DNA of 64,000 nt from Kingdonia uniflora (GCA_014058105.1 JACGCM010000933.1:682001-746000); one strand, 5' to 3'. Shown: positions 35,582 to 47,639, counted from the first letter of the stretch. Translations and numbers: made by a program. Notes: generated from the letters alone by a model not told the origin.

Positions 35582-35857
35582 CTATATTAGGTTTCCACCA
35601 ATAAAAAAAAAGGCAAGGAAAATATGAGAAAATAAAAAGGGGTACTGACCTTGATGATGAACAACTTCATAATCTCTCTCCTTTGCAACTTTGGCCCTCT
35701 CTACTAGTACAGGGATCTCTTCGCTACCAATGATTGGTAAATTAGAAATAGAAGAAAGAGGAGAATGAATTTGTACTTTAATTTTTTTAGGGGAGAACAA
35801 ATGGGAACACTCAAGAAGTGAAGGACTATTTATAGCCACAGCGTGACTGTTGGACAC
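35582..35857 (-). promoter_or_regulatory. promoter-like stretch and exon-like start on the minus strand
   Basis: The minus strand has GCTATAAATAG at 35838-35828, a good TATA context. A pyrimidine-rich leader follows (TTCTCCTCTTTCTTC near 35760) and a splice-donor-like AAG/GTCAGT at 35650/35649. A 91-codon frame spans the region (IIGSEEIPVLVERAKVAKE), but it starts upstream of the TATA box, so the transcript need not use it. No family is recognised. Tat elements are known to carry extra ORFs, sometimes antisense, between pol and the 3' LTR, so this may be such a unit or an unrelated gene fragment. Confidence 0.35.
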
Positions 35858-35863
35858 ACCACT

Positions 35864-36121
35864 TCAAGATTGTTTGCCTAACCGTTTGGCAGTTTTCAGT
35901 TTTAGACATTTTTTACGTCTTTTCACAAACTCTTTAGCCCTTTTTCTTCTTAAAACCAATAGACTATTGCAATGTTGTTCAAGACCATCCAAATACATCC
36001 CAATATTCTCATGTCCATTCTTCATCATATTGTTAATCAAAGTTCTTAAACTCATAAAAAGAAATTGAATATCAATTTCCCTATAGCTTAATATATCACC
36101 TATGGCTAAATACCTAGCCAT
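35864..36121 (-). CDS. unrecognised 85-residue ORF
   Basis: Minus-strand frame with a hydrophobic/basic character: RTLINNMMKNGHENIGMYLDG and a lysine/arginine-rich C-terminus (LRRKRAKEFVKRRKKCLKLKTAKR). It ends just before the TATA-like site at 35838. I do not recognise a family. The basic tail could bind nucleic acid or be a nuclear signal, but codon evidence is too short to be sure it is translated. Confidence 0.3.
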   Translation of the reverse strand: MARYLAIGDILSYREIDIQFLFMSLRTLINNMMKNGHENIGMYLDGLEQHCNSLLVLRRKRAKEFVKRRKKCLKLKTAKRLGKQS

Positions 36122-36304
36122 AGCTCATTATAAAGCCTACAATATTTATTTTTTATTGGCCTATTATATTCTAAGGGCAATTATGGAAAATATTTGAATT
36201 TCAAATTTTGAATAAAAATAGGTGCTCAATACAAGGCTTACAAAAATTTAATCATCCTACATCGAGAAGAATAGTAAACAATAAATATTTTATTTCATCA
36301 AGAA

Positions 36305-36619
36305 CTAGTAGAAGATATGATAAAAGCCATCACATGTAATTATACTTAAAGCAGGGAGCATGACCAGGTTGACGACTACAGGGATCAAAGCACCTCCAAT
36401 ATTAAGGATGTTCTCTTGCCTCATCTCATCCTCTGCGATGTACCTCAACACTACATGTCGATGAATAGTTTCCAACACTTCTTCTACAAATATGCCATAC
36501 CAGAACCAACGGTTAGCCTCTGTCTCCATCAACTTAGGTGACATCCCTACGATATCCAAAGGGCCCCTTAGAGGAAGAATATCATAAATAACAAAATGAT
36601 CAAAGTACCATTCCTCCAT
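36305..36619 (-). CDS. unrecognised 104-residue ORF, possible antisense ORF of the Tat element
   Basis: The minus frame gives a protein-like composition: MEEWYFDHFVIYDILPLRGP, KLMETEANRWFWYGIFVEEVLE, HRHVVLRYIAEDEMRQE, then a hydrophobic tail ending LPALSIITCDGFYHIFY. The open frame extends upstream to about 36660 (QDAEEGRLAIKVTK), where an AG could be a splice acceptor. It is the most gene-like frame between Tat 2 integrase and family C. I recognise no family. Its place and orientation fit the extra antisense ORFs known from some Tat elements, but no 3' LTR is visible to confirm that. Confidence 0.4.
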   Translation of the reverse strand: MEEWYFDHFVIYDILPLRGPLDIVGMSPKLMETEANRWFWYGIFVEEVLETIHRHVVLRYIAEDEMRQENILNIGGALIPVVVNLVMLPALSIITCDGFYHIFY

Positions 36620-36659
36620 CTTAGTAACTTTGATAGCAAGGCGACCTTCTTCTGCATCC

Positions 36660-37375
36660 TGCTAGTGTTAAGACCTAGTCCTGACCATTATTACAGACAT
36701 TTTGCATACTCTTCAGCAAAGGTGTTAGTTATTTATAAAGGAAGAAAAGATATATGAGAGAATATACAGTCAAAATTATGGATACTTTGCCTGAATACGC
36801 ACAACAAATCACAGATTTATTATCTCACAGAATCTTTTCTAAGACAGAGTCAACATCACAAGTTCCAAAATATTCTTCTCAACATAACCACAAGTACTTG
36901 CATCAATACTGGGGCAATTGTATTAACATATTTATCAAGTTTGATAACACGGATATAAGTCAAGAATACTTCAACCTACAACTACAGAGCTCGATCATAT
37001 ACAATAGCAGTAATACTTGATCAAATATAGCCATTACACTAACTCTGCAAAGATCATCCCACCTCCCTGAAATATAGAAGAAATGTTTTAACTTTATGAA
37101 TGCTTGTATGCAACAATAAATATAGGCAGATCATGCAGTAGTAACATAGAGAATTCTTGGGCATACCCTCTATTCTACTTCATTTGCAAGTATAATAAAG
37201 TAGTAACATAGTAAATTTTACATCCAAATCCCTATCGAGGTTACGGTTTTTCTCTGACTTATCTAAGTTTTCTACATAAAGGGCCTTATGTTCTTCTCTA
37301 TTTACCCCTGAATTGTGTATCATTACCTGAGAATATTGGTAAAGTTTATATACCGGAAAACTAGCCATTACAGAT
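36660..37375. other. intergenic tract, no gene recognised
   Basis: AT-rich. It holds an 88-codon plus frame at 36754-37020 (TLPEYAQQITDLLSHRIFSK) without a recognisable domain, and short frames only. No LTR of the Tat or family C type is visible. Family C homology starts abruptly near 37376. Confidence 0.4.
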
Positions 37376-40300
37376 GGGTCAATCGATGTTGAGAAATTAG
37401 ATAACTTGATAAATAGGTTAGAGACCTATTATTCAGCTTATAAATACTCCAATTCTCATGAATCTATTTTTCAATATTAAAATTTTCAAGTCATGCACTC
37501 ACGTGGTAGAAATCTTATAAGAAACTCACATTATCAAAAGTTTGTGTTAGAAAGAATTTAAAATGTTGGCTAGGAAATAATTTTATCCAATTGGTATGAG
37601 CAGTAGAGATGGTATAAGTGGCATCATTTGAGCCAAAAGCATGGGCAATCAGTCCAAGAGTACACTACGGAGTTTCATAACCAAGCTTTGGTTTTAGTCA
37701 TTGATGTAGACGAGCATGAGGTGCTTATGAAGTACACGGATAGGTTGTCAAAGTTCATTAGAAGGGAGTTAAAACTCTTTAATGTGGCCAATATCAAAAA
37801 TGCTACCGTGAGGGTGATTGCCATTGAGGGCAAGTACTTGAAGAGTGACAATAAAGATGACAAGAACAAGCCGAGGTACAAGTATAGTTGGAAGAATGAG
37901 AAAAAGTGAGAGTCCAAAGGAGATGGGTCTTCGTCCACAGAAAATTATTATTGTAATTGTAAGGCCAGTGGGCATATTTAAGATAAATGTTAGAAACTTT
38001 ACCTGGGCTTAGGACGAAGGAGAAGAAGATCAAGAAAGATAAATGTGTACTAGCCGCAACGGTTATTGACCTCCCGAATTTAGATAAGCTGAATCCTAAG
38101 CTTAATCTTAGGTTTTAACAAACTATGGCTACCGAGGAGGCGAGTTGGGAAGAACTTTTTCATGTCAGCATTCAAGTGAAACAGAGCTTAATACAAGCCA
38201 TCGTTGATCTGGGTAGTTAGAAGAAATTGATTTCTGAGGTATTGATGAAGAAGATGGGTTTGGTTATTACGGCTCATACCAAGTTGTATGGTTCGGGTTG
38301 GATTCAGAAAAATGCAGAGTTAAAGATCATGAATCAGTATATATTCAAGTTTGTGATTACTAAAACGTTTATTAACGAGGTGATGTATGAGGTGGTTCCT
38401 TTAGATGTGTGTCAGATCATTTTGGGTAGCCTTTATCTTTGGGACCGAGATACGATTTATTATCACTGGGCTTGCAAATATCATCCTGTGAATGGGAGAA
38501 ATAAGTTCCATATCAATGCATGTACGGAGCATATCACAATGGAGAATTTAGTAACAACGACTCAGGTAAAGAGGTTGGTTAATACAAGTAGCAAGTTTAT
38601 GTTGTCGTTGGTGCGACTGGTTCAAGAGGATACATCGGCTAAAGGGCTGTATAATATAACAATGTCTCCTAAGCAACAAACCAAAATGAGGAAGTTGCAG
38701 GATGGGAAGCTGGTTGCCTACCATTCTAAAATGTTTACTGAAGCAGTACGTAACTATCTTACCTATGATATGAAGTTTCTTATGTTTGATCAATCAGTGC
38801 AGCATTGGCGAAGTTATTTATTGGGGAATGAGGTTGAAGTACACTCCAATCACAAGTCGTTATAGTTTTTATCTAAATAGTCCAAGCTATAGCAAGCTCG
38901 CCATATGAAGTGCATGTCATATCTATAACAATTTACCATAATTATCAAGTATAAGAAGGGAGTAGACAACAAAATGGCTGACATATTATCTTAACCCCCA
39001 TTACCAACTATTTCTGCTTTGTTGGCAGCTATGCAGATATAGCCTATTATTTTGTCAGAGTATGTTGCATGGTATGATGGCGACAAAGAGCTCAGTATGA
39101 TTCACAGGAATTTACTGTAAGGCAAGACATGTGAGTATGAATTGAAAAATAATTTAATTTATAGGGGAACTCTACTATGTATTTATGAGGGTAGAAACCA
39201 TTTGCATTAGATTAGAGATGACAATTGTTTCCGAGCTGTAGGTAATTTTAGGTTTGAGAAGACTCTTTTAAATTTGTGGTGTTATGTCTATTTTTTGAAG
39301 ATGTAGGTGGATGTTGCTCATGTGGTTCATGGTTGCATTCAATGTAATACATCAATGCCTTTTAATCGCAAGTTGGGATTGTACTTACCATTACTAAGAC
39401 TTAGCCGACCTTGGGATAGCGTGTCAATGGATTTTATTGGCAGTTTACCCATGACCAAGGGTAAGAATGATTATCATTTGTGGTAGTAGATTGATTCAGC
39501 AAAATGATAGTCCTTATTCCATTCTAAAAGATGATTACTAGGGAAGGAGTAGTACGGTTTATTTCTCAAAGTCTTTTAGAGGTATTTCACTATTATTTAT
39601 GATTGGGATAACCATATTTTGGGGCATTTCTGGAGATTGTTATGGGGGATGATGAGCACTAGGTTGAAGAGAAGTATTGCGCTTCATTCGCAGACTGACT
39701 GGAAAATAAAGGTAGTTAATCACACTTTGGGTAATTTATTATGGGGATTCTATTTTAAGCATCTTAAAACTTAGGATGAGAGTTTACCATATCTGCAGTT
39801 TGCTTTTAACTAGATGATTCATGAATCCACTTTGAAGTATTCATTTGATGTTTATCTTCGGTACTTACCTTAAAGCCCCTTTAATTATGCATTTAGTCTT
39901 GATGATATGAAAATGTCATAAAAGAAGGAAGAGGAACAAGTTAAAGCTCAACGTTTCATTAAGAAGATAAGTAAGGTTCATGAGGCAGTTGAAGAAGAAG
40001 ACTCAAGTGAAGTATAATTCTCGACACAACAAGCATCGGGTTGAATATACTTTATGAAAGGGCAATCTAGTTTGGTTGCATTCGGGTAAGGAATGACTAA
40101 ATTGAGAAACTAAGAAACTCAAGCCTATCCGTTATAGTTTGTTTACTATACTCAAGATGAATGGTGACAACGCATTCAAATTAGGTTTGTCACCATTTGT
40201 GAAGATGTATTTGTTGATTAATACCAAGCATTTGAAACTCTTTGAGCCGTCTCTCCTAGATGAAGACTATATAATCGACATTCACCTACCATTAGTTGAT

Positions 40301-40520
40301 GACTTATGGATAGAAAGAGAAGATCCGTTGCAAGAAGAAAATATTCTATAGATGAAGGTTAATGCTATAAGATGGGGAAGTACCGAATCGTTTATAGTTG
40401 GGAAGAAAGGTTAACTACCCACCAAGTCAAAGTGGTATAACAGGGAAATGGGCACGGGCACTTTCCCCCATCTCTAGTTCTAGCCTGAATAGGAGCTGAT
40501 CAAGGCTCTTAAAGGGAGTA
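37376..40520 (+). pseudogene. family C Gypsy copy 1: gag, protease, RNase H tail, integrase; RT missing
   Basis: Plus-strand fragments in order. Gag is at 37376-37909 (GQSVQEYTTEFHNQALVLVIDVDEHEVLMKY, then a Lys/Asp-rich segment). A protease-like region is at 38160-38570 (VIPL-type VVPLDVCQIILGSLYLWDRD). The RNase H tail follows (KLVAYHSKMFTEAVRNYLTYD, VQHWRSYLLGNEVEVHSNHKSL at 38700-38865). Integrase follows (SMDFIGSLPMTKGK near 39430), then the C-terminal KMNGDNAFKLGLSPFVKMY segment near 40150. The whole RT domain between protease and RNase H is absent. The 5' end is cut at 37376. Confidence 0.78.
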
Positions 40521-41061
40521 GCCATAATCCAAGATGATATAAACAGTAAACCTCTCAAAAGATGCCAAGTTGTTCGAACGAGCCTTGAAGTTGTTCAAAC
40601 GAGTAAAAGAAAAGTCAAGCCAGAAGTTATGTTCCAGATTGTTGGCAAAATTGGCAAGGTCGTTCGAACGAGCCTTGTAGCCGTTCGAACGAGTTAAAAA
40701 CAAAAGGGCCTCATTTTTTAGGTTAATATTAGGAAATCATTCAAACAAGATTTAGGGTCATTCAAACGACTCTAGGTTTCCAGAAAACAAAACTTATTAT
40801 CTTAGTTTTTAAACTTATTTTGGGAAGTTGTTCGAACGACTTATGGGTCCGTTCGAACGACTATCGTGACTACTTCTAAATTAGGTCATTTTAAGTGTAA
40901 ATTTGCCAATATTGTAACTGGGAAATGTGTAGCCTATTAGAAAGGGTAAGGTTAGACAATATAAAGGAAGATCCAAGTTGTAATCAAGAACTTAGGGTTT
41001 TGAGGAGTAAATCATTGTAATCGATTAAATTGAGCAATATAAGTTCCTCTTGGGAAAAAAC
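40521..41061 (+). mobile_element. LTR between the two family C copies
   Basis: Homologous to 44189-44705. It follows a purine-rich aaagggagtag tract, contains palindrome pairs at 40571-40583/40592-40604, 40661-40673/40682-40694 and 40829-40841/40850-40862, and a TATA-like aatataaagg near 40958. It serves as the 3' LTR of copy 1 and the 5' LTR of copy 2. Both boundaries are approximate; no canonical PBS is obvious just downstream. Confidence 0.72.
40570..40864. promoter_or_regulatory. paired palindromes in family C LTR
   Basis: TTCGAA cores at 40573, 40663, 40684, 40831 and 40852, plus TTCAAA versions near 40594, 40741 and 40762. The paired members are exactly 21 bp apart and lie about 100-380 bp upstream of the TATA-like element. 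The unit cgttcgaacgagccttg recurs twice. Confidence 0.6.
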
Positions 41062-44000
41062 AATTATTGGTAAGTCTATGAATCCTATGCATAATCTCCG
41101 TATTGATTTTAAAATAAAAATTCTTGTATTCGACGGGTCAATCCATACTGAGAAATTGGATAAATTGATAGATAGGTTAGAGACCTATTATTCAGTATAT
41201 GAATACTCCAATGCTCAGTAAATCTATTTTTTTATATTGAAATTTGCAAGTCATGCAATCACGTAGTGGAAATCTTATAAGAAACATTAAATTGTATGAA
41301 GTTTGACTAGGAAAAAATTTAAAATATTGGTTAGGAAATAGTTTTATCCAATTGGGTATGAGCGGTAGAAATAGTATAAGCGACATTATTTGTACCAAAA
41401 GCAAGGGCAATCAGTCCAGGAATACACTATAGATTTTAATAACCAAGCTTCGGTTTTAGACATCGATGTAGATGAGCATGAGGTATTTATGAAGTACATG
41501 GGTGGGTTGCCTGAGTCCATCAAAAGGGAGTTAAAACTCTTAAATGTGCAAATATCGAAGATGCTACTGTGAAGGAGATTGTCATTAAGGGTGAGTACTT
41601 GAAAAGTAACAATAAAGATGATAAGAACAAGTCAGGGTACAAATCTGGTTGGAAAAATAAGAACAAGTGAGAGTCTAAGGAAGATGGGTCTTCATCCAAG
41701 GAAAGTCATTACAGTCATTAGAAGGCGAGTGGGCATATTCCAGATAAACGTTAGAAACTACACCCATAACATAGGCCAAAGCAGAACATCAAGAAACATA
41801 AACATATACTAGCCGCAATGGTTGTTGACCTCCCGGATTTAGATAAATCAAATCCTACGCTTATTCATATGTTTTAGCAGTTTATGGCTATCGAGGAGGC
41901 GAGTCGGGATGAACTTTTTCATGTCAATATTTAGGTGAAGTCAAGCTTAGTAGAGGCTATTATTGATCTGGGTAGTAAGAAGAACTTGATTTCTGAGGCG
42001 TTAGGGAAGAAGATGGGTTTGGCTCATACGGCTCATCCTAAGCTGTATGGATTGGGGTGGATTAAGAAAGATACAAAGTTAAAGATTACGAAGCAGTGTA
42101 CGTTCAAGTTTACGATTACTGACATGTTTATTAACGAGGTGACGTGTGAGGTAGTTCCTTTAGATGTGTTTCATGTCATTTTGGATAGCCCTTATCTTTG
42201 GGATGGAAATGTGATTCATTATTGTAGAGTTTGCAAGTATCATCTTGTGAAGGTGGGAAATGAGATCCATATCAATCCTTATAAGGAGCATGTCACAACG
42301 GAGAATTTGGTTACGACGACTCTTGTTGGTTAATACGAGTGGAAAGTTTGTGTTGTTGTTGGTGCGACCGGTTCAATAAGGTACGCCGGCTAAAGTGTTG
42401 TTTACTAAACAAGGTATCTTAAGCAACAATCTAAAATATGGAAGTTGTAGGATTGGAAATCGGTTACCTACCATTCTGAGATGTTTACAGGAATAGTGTG
42501 CAACTATCCTACCTATAATAAGAAGCTTTTCGGGTTATATCAATCAGTGCAGTATTGGCAGAGTTATTTATTGGGGAAGGAGGTTGAGGTATATTCTGAT
42601 CACAAACTATTACATTTTGTATCTATATAGTCCAATCTACAGTAAGCTCGTCAACTGGATGCCATATATGCAATAATTTACCCTGATTATCAAGTATAAG
42701 AAGGGGATGAGCAACAAAATAGCTGGCATATTATCTCGGCTCCCATTATTAATAATTTCTTCTTTGTTAGTAGTTATGAAGATACAACCTATTATTTTGT
42801 TTAAGTATATTACAGGGTTTGATGATGACAAACAACTGAGTATGATTTACCAGAAGTTGTTACAAGGCAAAACATCTGAGTATGAATTGAAGGATAACTT
42901 GATTTATAGGGAAACTCTAATATGTATTCCTGAGGATGGAGCCATTTGCATTGGATTAGAGATGCTCATTGATCCTAGGTTACAAGTTATTTTGGGGTTA
43001 AAAAGACTTTTTTGAATCTTTGGTGTTATGTCTATTGGGGTCGAAGATGCAAGTAGATGTTGCTCGTGTGGTTCGTGATTGTGTTTAATGCAACACATCG
43101 ATGTGGGTATTTTTTCAATGACCAAGTGTAAGACTGATTATCTGTTTATGGTGATAGATTGATTTAGCAAGATGATAGTTCTTATTCCATGCCAGAAGTT
43201 GATTACCTGGGAAGGAGCAGCGTGATTATTTTTAAAGACATATAGGGGCATTTCGAGCTCCCTTCTTCTATTATTTCTGATAGGATAGCCATTTTTTGGG
43301 GCATTTCTAGAAAATTTTATGGGGAATGATGGATACTAAGTTGAAGAGAAGTATTGTATTTCATCCACAGACCGACAGAAAATCATAGGTAGTCAATTGT
43401 ACTTTACTTCATTTATGACGAGGATTCCATTCTAAGTATCCTAAAACTTGGGATGGGAGTTTATCATATCTTTAGTTTGTTTTTAACCGTGTGATTCATA
43501 GTTCCACTTTGAAGTCCTCGTTTGAAGTTCATCTTGGGTACTTGCCTCAAAAGCCCTTTGATTTGGCCTTTACTATTAGTGATAAAAAGGTGTCATGGAA
43601 GGAGAAAGAGGCACAAGTTAAAGCTTGACATTTCATTGAAAAGATAAGTCAGCTTCATGAAGCGATTGAAGAACAATTGAAGAAGACTCAAGCGAAGTAA
43701 AAAGCTCGACATGACAAGCATCGGGTTGAATGTACTTTTCAAGAAGGCAATATAGTTTGGTTGTATTTGGGTAAGGAACGACTAAAGGGAGAAGGTAAGA
43801 GGCTCAAGCGTATCCATTATGGTCCGTTTACTAAACTCAAGAAGATTGATGATAACGCATTGCAATTATATTTGCCACCATTTATAAAGTTGTATTCGGT
43901 GATTAATGCTGAGCAATTGAAACTTTTTGAGATGTGTCTCCTAGATGAAGACTTTACAATTTATACTCACCTACCATCAGTTGATGACTTATAGATGGAA

Positions 44001-44188
44001 AGTGAAGGTCAGTTATATGAGGATAGTATTGTAGAGAGGAAGGTTATTGTTACAAGACGGGGAAGTATCGAGTCATTTAGAGTTGGGAAGAAATGTCAAC
44101 TACCCAACAAGTCGAAGTGGTATAACAGGAAAATAGACATTGCCACTTTCCCTCATCTCCCGCTCAAGGCTCCTAAAGGGGGGAGCCA
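41062..44188 (+). pseudogene. family C Gypsy copy 2: gag, protease, RNase H tail, integrase; RT missing
   Basis: Parallel to copy 1. Gag is at 41100-41670 (GQSVQEYTIDFNNQASVLDIDVDEHEVFMKYMGGLPESIKREL). Protease is at 41935-42333 (AIIDLGSKKNLISEALGKKMGL, VVPLDVFHVILDSPYLWDG), where DLGS replaces the usual DxGS. The RNase H tail is near 42470-42610 (TYHSEMFTGIVCNYPTY, YLLGKEVEVYSDHK). Integrase pieces are at 42830-43640, and the C-terminal FTKLKKIDDNALQLYLPPFIKLYSVINAEQLKLFE segment is at 43830-43935. It lacks RT in the same place as copy 1, which implies a shared deleted ancestor. Stops are frequent. Confidence 0.8.
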
Positions 44189-44705
44189 TGATTCAGGAGG
44201 ATCTAAACATTAAACCTCTCAAAATACGCCAAGTCGTTCGAACGAGCCTTGAAGTTGTTCGAACAAGTAGAAGAAATGTCAAGCCAGAAGTTCTGATCTA
44301 GATTGCAGGCAAAATTTCCAAGGTCGTTTGAACGAGCCTTGGAGCCTCTCGAACGAGTTAAAGTCAAAGGTTCTACCTCATTTTCTAGGCTTATTTTGGG
44401 ATGTCGTTCGAACAAGATTGGGAGTCATTCGAACGACTCTAGATTTCCAGATGACCAGATTTACATTTCAGTCTATCGATAATGACTTATGGGTCTGTTC
44501 GAACGACTATCACGACTACTTCTAAATTAGGTTGTTTTAGGAGAAATTTCATCATATATTGTAACTAGTAAACTTATAACCTTTTAGAATTGGCAAGGTT
44601 AGGCAATATAAAGGAACATCCGAGTTGTACTATAGAACTTAGGGTTTTATGGAGCAATTCATTGTGATCGATCGAATTGAGAAATAGAAGTTACTCTTAG
44701 GAAAT
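44189..44705 (+). mobile_element. 3' LTR of family C copy 2
   Basis: Preceded by a polypurine tract (ctaaaggggggag) and homologous to 40521-41061. Palindrome cores are at 44237 and 44258 (21 bp apart), near 44404 and 44429, and near 44497. A TATA-like aatataaagg lies near 44607. Homology with the other LTR fades after about 44703, which sets the right edge only approximately. Confidence 0.72.
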
Positions 44706-46110
44706 TAGCCTTCCAAATCTTATGTTTGTGTTTAATTTTTTTTTCCAAAGTCAGTCTCTAATTCAATTATGCATTAACAGTGGACTTTTCGGAGGGTCTC
44801 ATGTGCCAATCTTTTTGTGGCGTCTCTGTCTTTGTATTCTAAGGTCTCTACTAACGCTTCTATAGCGACAGTTGTTAAAGGAAGTTAGTCAATCCTCTGC
44901 TCATCCTTTCTTGGGCCACAGCCACCCCGTACTTATTGCTCGTCACAATAACTTTCATTATTCGATACATCTGATTGCTCCCCGTGTTTTCGGCCTTGAT
45001 AATTATTATTATACCTCACGTTGTACGTGGGGCCTCCCCTTCCTTGGGATCATAGGCCCCTTCCCTCATAATATCTTAGGACATATCCCGGTGGGTATGA
45101 GGGGTTGTTTGGGCTGTATTGCTAATGTCATGGGGGTAGGTTTTCATGATAATTTACATAAGACACCTCAGGGTATGGTAAAGGCACATGGGGTCGCATA
45201 CCGCTGTATTGCAGGGCATATCGACCTAATGGGGATGGGCCAGTGTGGTTATGTTGGTAAGCTAGCAGCGGGGGTCTCTGCGAGCTTGGGGGTGGTATTG
45301 GTCTTCACGGGGACGGTGGTCACTGCTCGCTGGGGTGGTCCACGAGGCTGTGGATACTGGCTGTAGGCCGGGGTAGCCTGGAGCTCATATACCAATTTGT
45401 ACATCGGTGGCAGGACTTCTTGTTCACCATCATAGTTGTTGGGTTGTACTTCATACGGTGTGGAGTCTCCCACCATCTCAAAGGATGATGGGGGTACCCG
45501 TAGGCACCTGGCTTTCGACGACCAAGCATTTTCCCATCTCGTCGCTTGCCACCTAAAATTGTCTGATTTGGTTATCTTTTGTCATCATTTTCTCTTAGAG
45601 CTGCAGGAGCGCAACTCTTATATCTGCCATGGCTTTCTCTTGCGTCTATTTCTTGTTTAAAGTATCATCTTCACATTTGTATAGATTTGCGTCACGAGGC
45701 CGCAGACGATGCCAATTGTAGTCCCAAAGATCACTCAGGAACAACAACACATATTACTTCATTTGGGGCTTGTCATGTCTCACTAGAGGAGGGCACCACT
45801 CAACTCTCTATGGGTTTTTCTTCCCTCTTACTCTAGAGCTGCTTGGGTTTAGGAGATAGAGGATGAGGTTTCCCATAAAAGATCCCCCCTTAGGTCCCTC
45901 CTTGCGTAGGGTCAAACCTAGAAATGCTCGGGCTCACGTGATGTGTGTAACTCCTAAATTACCCTTGCAAGGTTTTAGGCCTTTACCATTCCATGAGGGC
46001 TTGACACAATGTATTCTTGTCGATTTTACTATTTTTTGCATGACTTGCAGGCCGCTGAGCGCGCGAGCTCCCCCTGAGACCTGCTCATCTAGGGGTGAGA
46101 GGCCATAAAC
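44706..46110. other. unassigned, GC-richer segment with long but unrecognised frames
   Basis: A 164-codon plus frame (44872-45366) and a 75-codon minus frame (45476-45249) overlap. The minus frame has a proline-rich, Gag-linker-like look (YSQYPQPRGPPQ, TTPKLAETPAASLPT), preceded by a charged, possibly coiled stretch on the same strand up to 45660. This would suit the variable part of a Gypsy Gag in minus orientation, but no diagnostic motif is present. The plus frame has no recognisable domain. Base composition is visibly less AT-rich than the flanks. Confidence 0.35.
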
Positions 46111-47630
46111 GACCCACAAAATTGTGGGTAGCGAGAACATGCTCCTACAGAAAAATATAGATGCTTTGCTCTAAGATAATTTATTTAGTGAAAGTTTAGT
46201 GGTAACATCATGGAAATGAGGTAGTAACTTGGGAACACGAAGATGCAATACGGAGTTAGCACCCACATCAATTTTTAGACTAAGATATTTCTTTAATTTC
46301 GAGGATAAACTTTCATTAATAGATCGAGATTTCCTAAAATACCCTCAAAATACGCATTATGCATAAAGTGAATAAATTATTATTTATTATTTATAATAGT
46401 AGCATTATGTTGATCTCAATCTCGCGATTCTAGAACACATTTCAGAATTCCAATTCAAGGTCGTACGCTTAAGTTATATGAGAAATTTGATTAAGGGTAA
46501 AATAGTTAATAATGAAGATTTGGGTAGATATTATTATACATACATAGGAGGACAGTTTTAGAATAGTATTGTATGTGTTTTCAGGTGTTTACATGTGGTG
46601 CTCATGTATAATGACAACAAGTACCTTATGTGTTAATATTTTAGCTTAAGCGCCTTAAGGACACTTGGAAGTCCTTATACAAAACCAACCATCACCACCA
46701 TACTCTACAGTTCATCTATCCCAACCTTCTGGAGAGAAAAAGAGAGAATATAGGTATGATTTTAATCAGGAAAAGAGGTTAAAAGGGACTAGGAATTTGG
46801 AAACTCTTGGCGAAATACTCCAAAACTCAATCCAAAACAACTAGGTATGTAATCTAAACTACAAATCATTACGTATAATATAATATGTTAAAATTGGGGA
46901 AGCCTCATCTGCCATTGGGTTAGTTGAATTTTGAAAGAATAAGATAAAACCATAAAATTAGGGTTTACATGTAAAATTTGGGGTTCCTTCTAGTAGCAAA
47001 CTTAAATTGAGAGTACATTTAAGTTTTTTGGGAGTTAAGTAATATGTTTATAGTTTTTTTTTCTAGAGTTTTGGGTAGCCTCTTAGGCCGATAAGCAGTC
47101 ACTTCTAAACTCTTAAGGGTAGTGAGTTATGTCGAAGTATTATAAGAAAATACGTTGGGGGTTAAAAGTTACGGTGTTTGGGAGTACTTATATTTAAGGA
47201 TTTTATCCGTATGAGGAATGATGTGAGGTTCAACCTATTCAGCGACCAACATAAGACGCCAATTCCAACAAGAACTCTCTAACTATGGTTTTGAGGTGCT
47301 TTGTAACCAATGAAAGTAATTAACCAAGCGGCGCGGGTTCCAAAATGTTCACCGATGTATTCAGCCAAGGTCGTGACCAGTCTTATTAGGTATGTCAGAG
47401 TAGAGTGGACAGGTTGACACATAATACTAATAACAAATCTAGCTAGTAACAAAAAACAACAATGATTTCTGTATTGAAAAAAAATGTTAAAAGTGATAAG
47501 ATGACCTTACGTCAACCCCCGTACAAAAAGGGATTAGTATGGAGTGAGAGAGGGATGCGTGATATAGTGTTGGGCAGGCCATGAGTTAGGCACTGAAATA
47601 GCTCGTTAAGCTTTTAGGTCGAGGTAACTC
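46111..47630. other. no gene recognised
   Basis: AT-rich sequence without a long frame on either strand. A short direct repeat, gggtcattttgg, flanks about 50 bp at 47640-47705, at the point where Copia 3 homology begins. No LTR pair, tRNA or domain is seen. Confidence 0.4.
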
Positions 47631-47639
47631 CAGGCAAAG

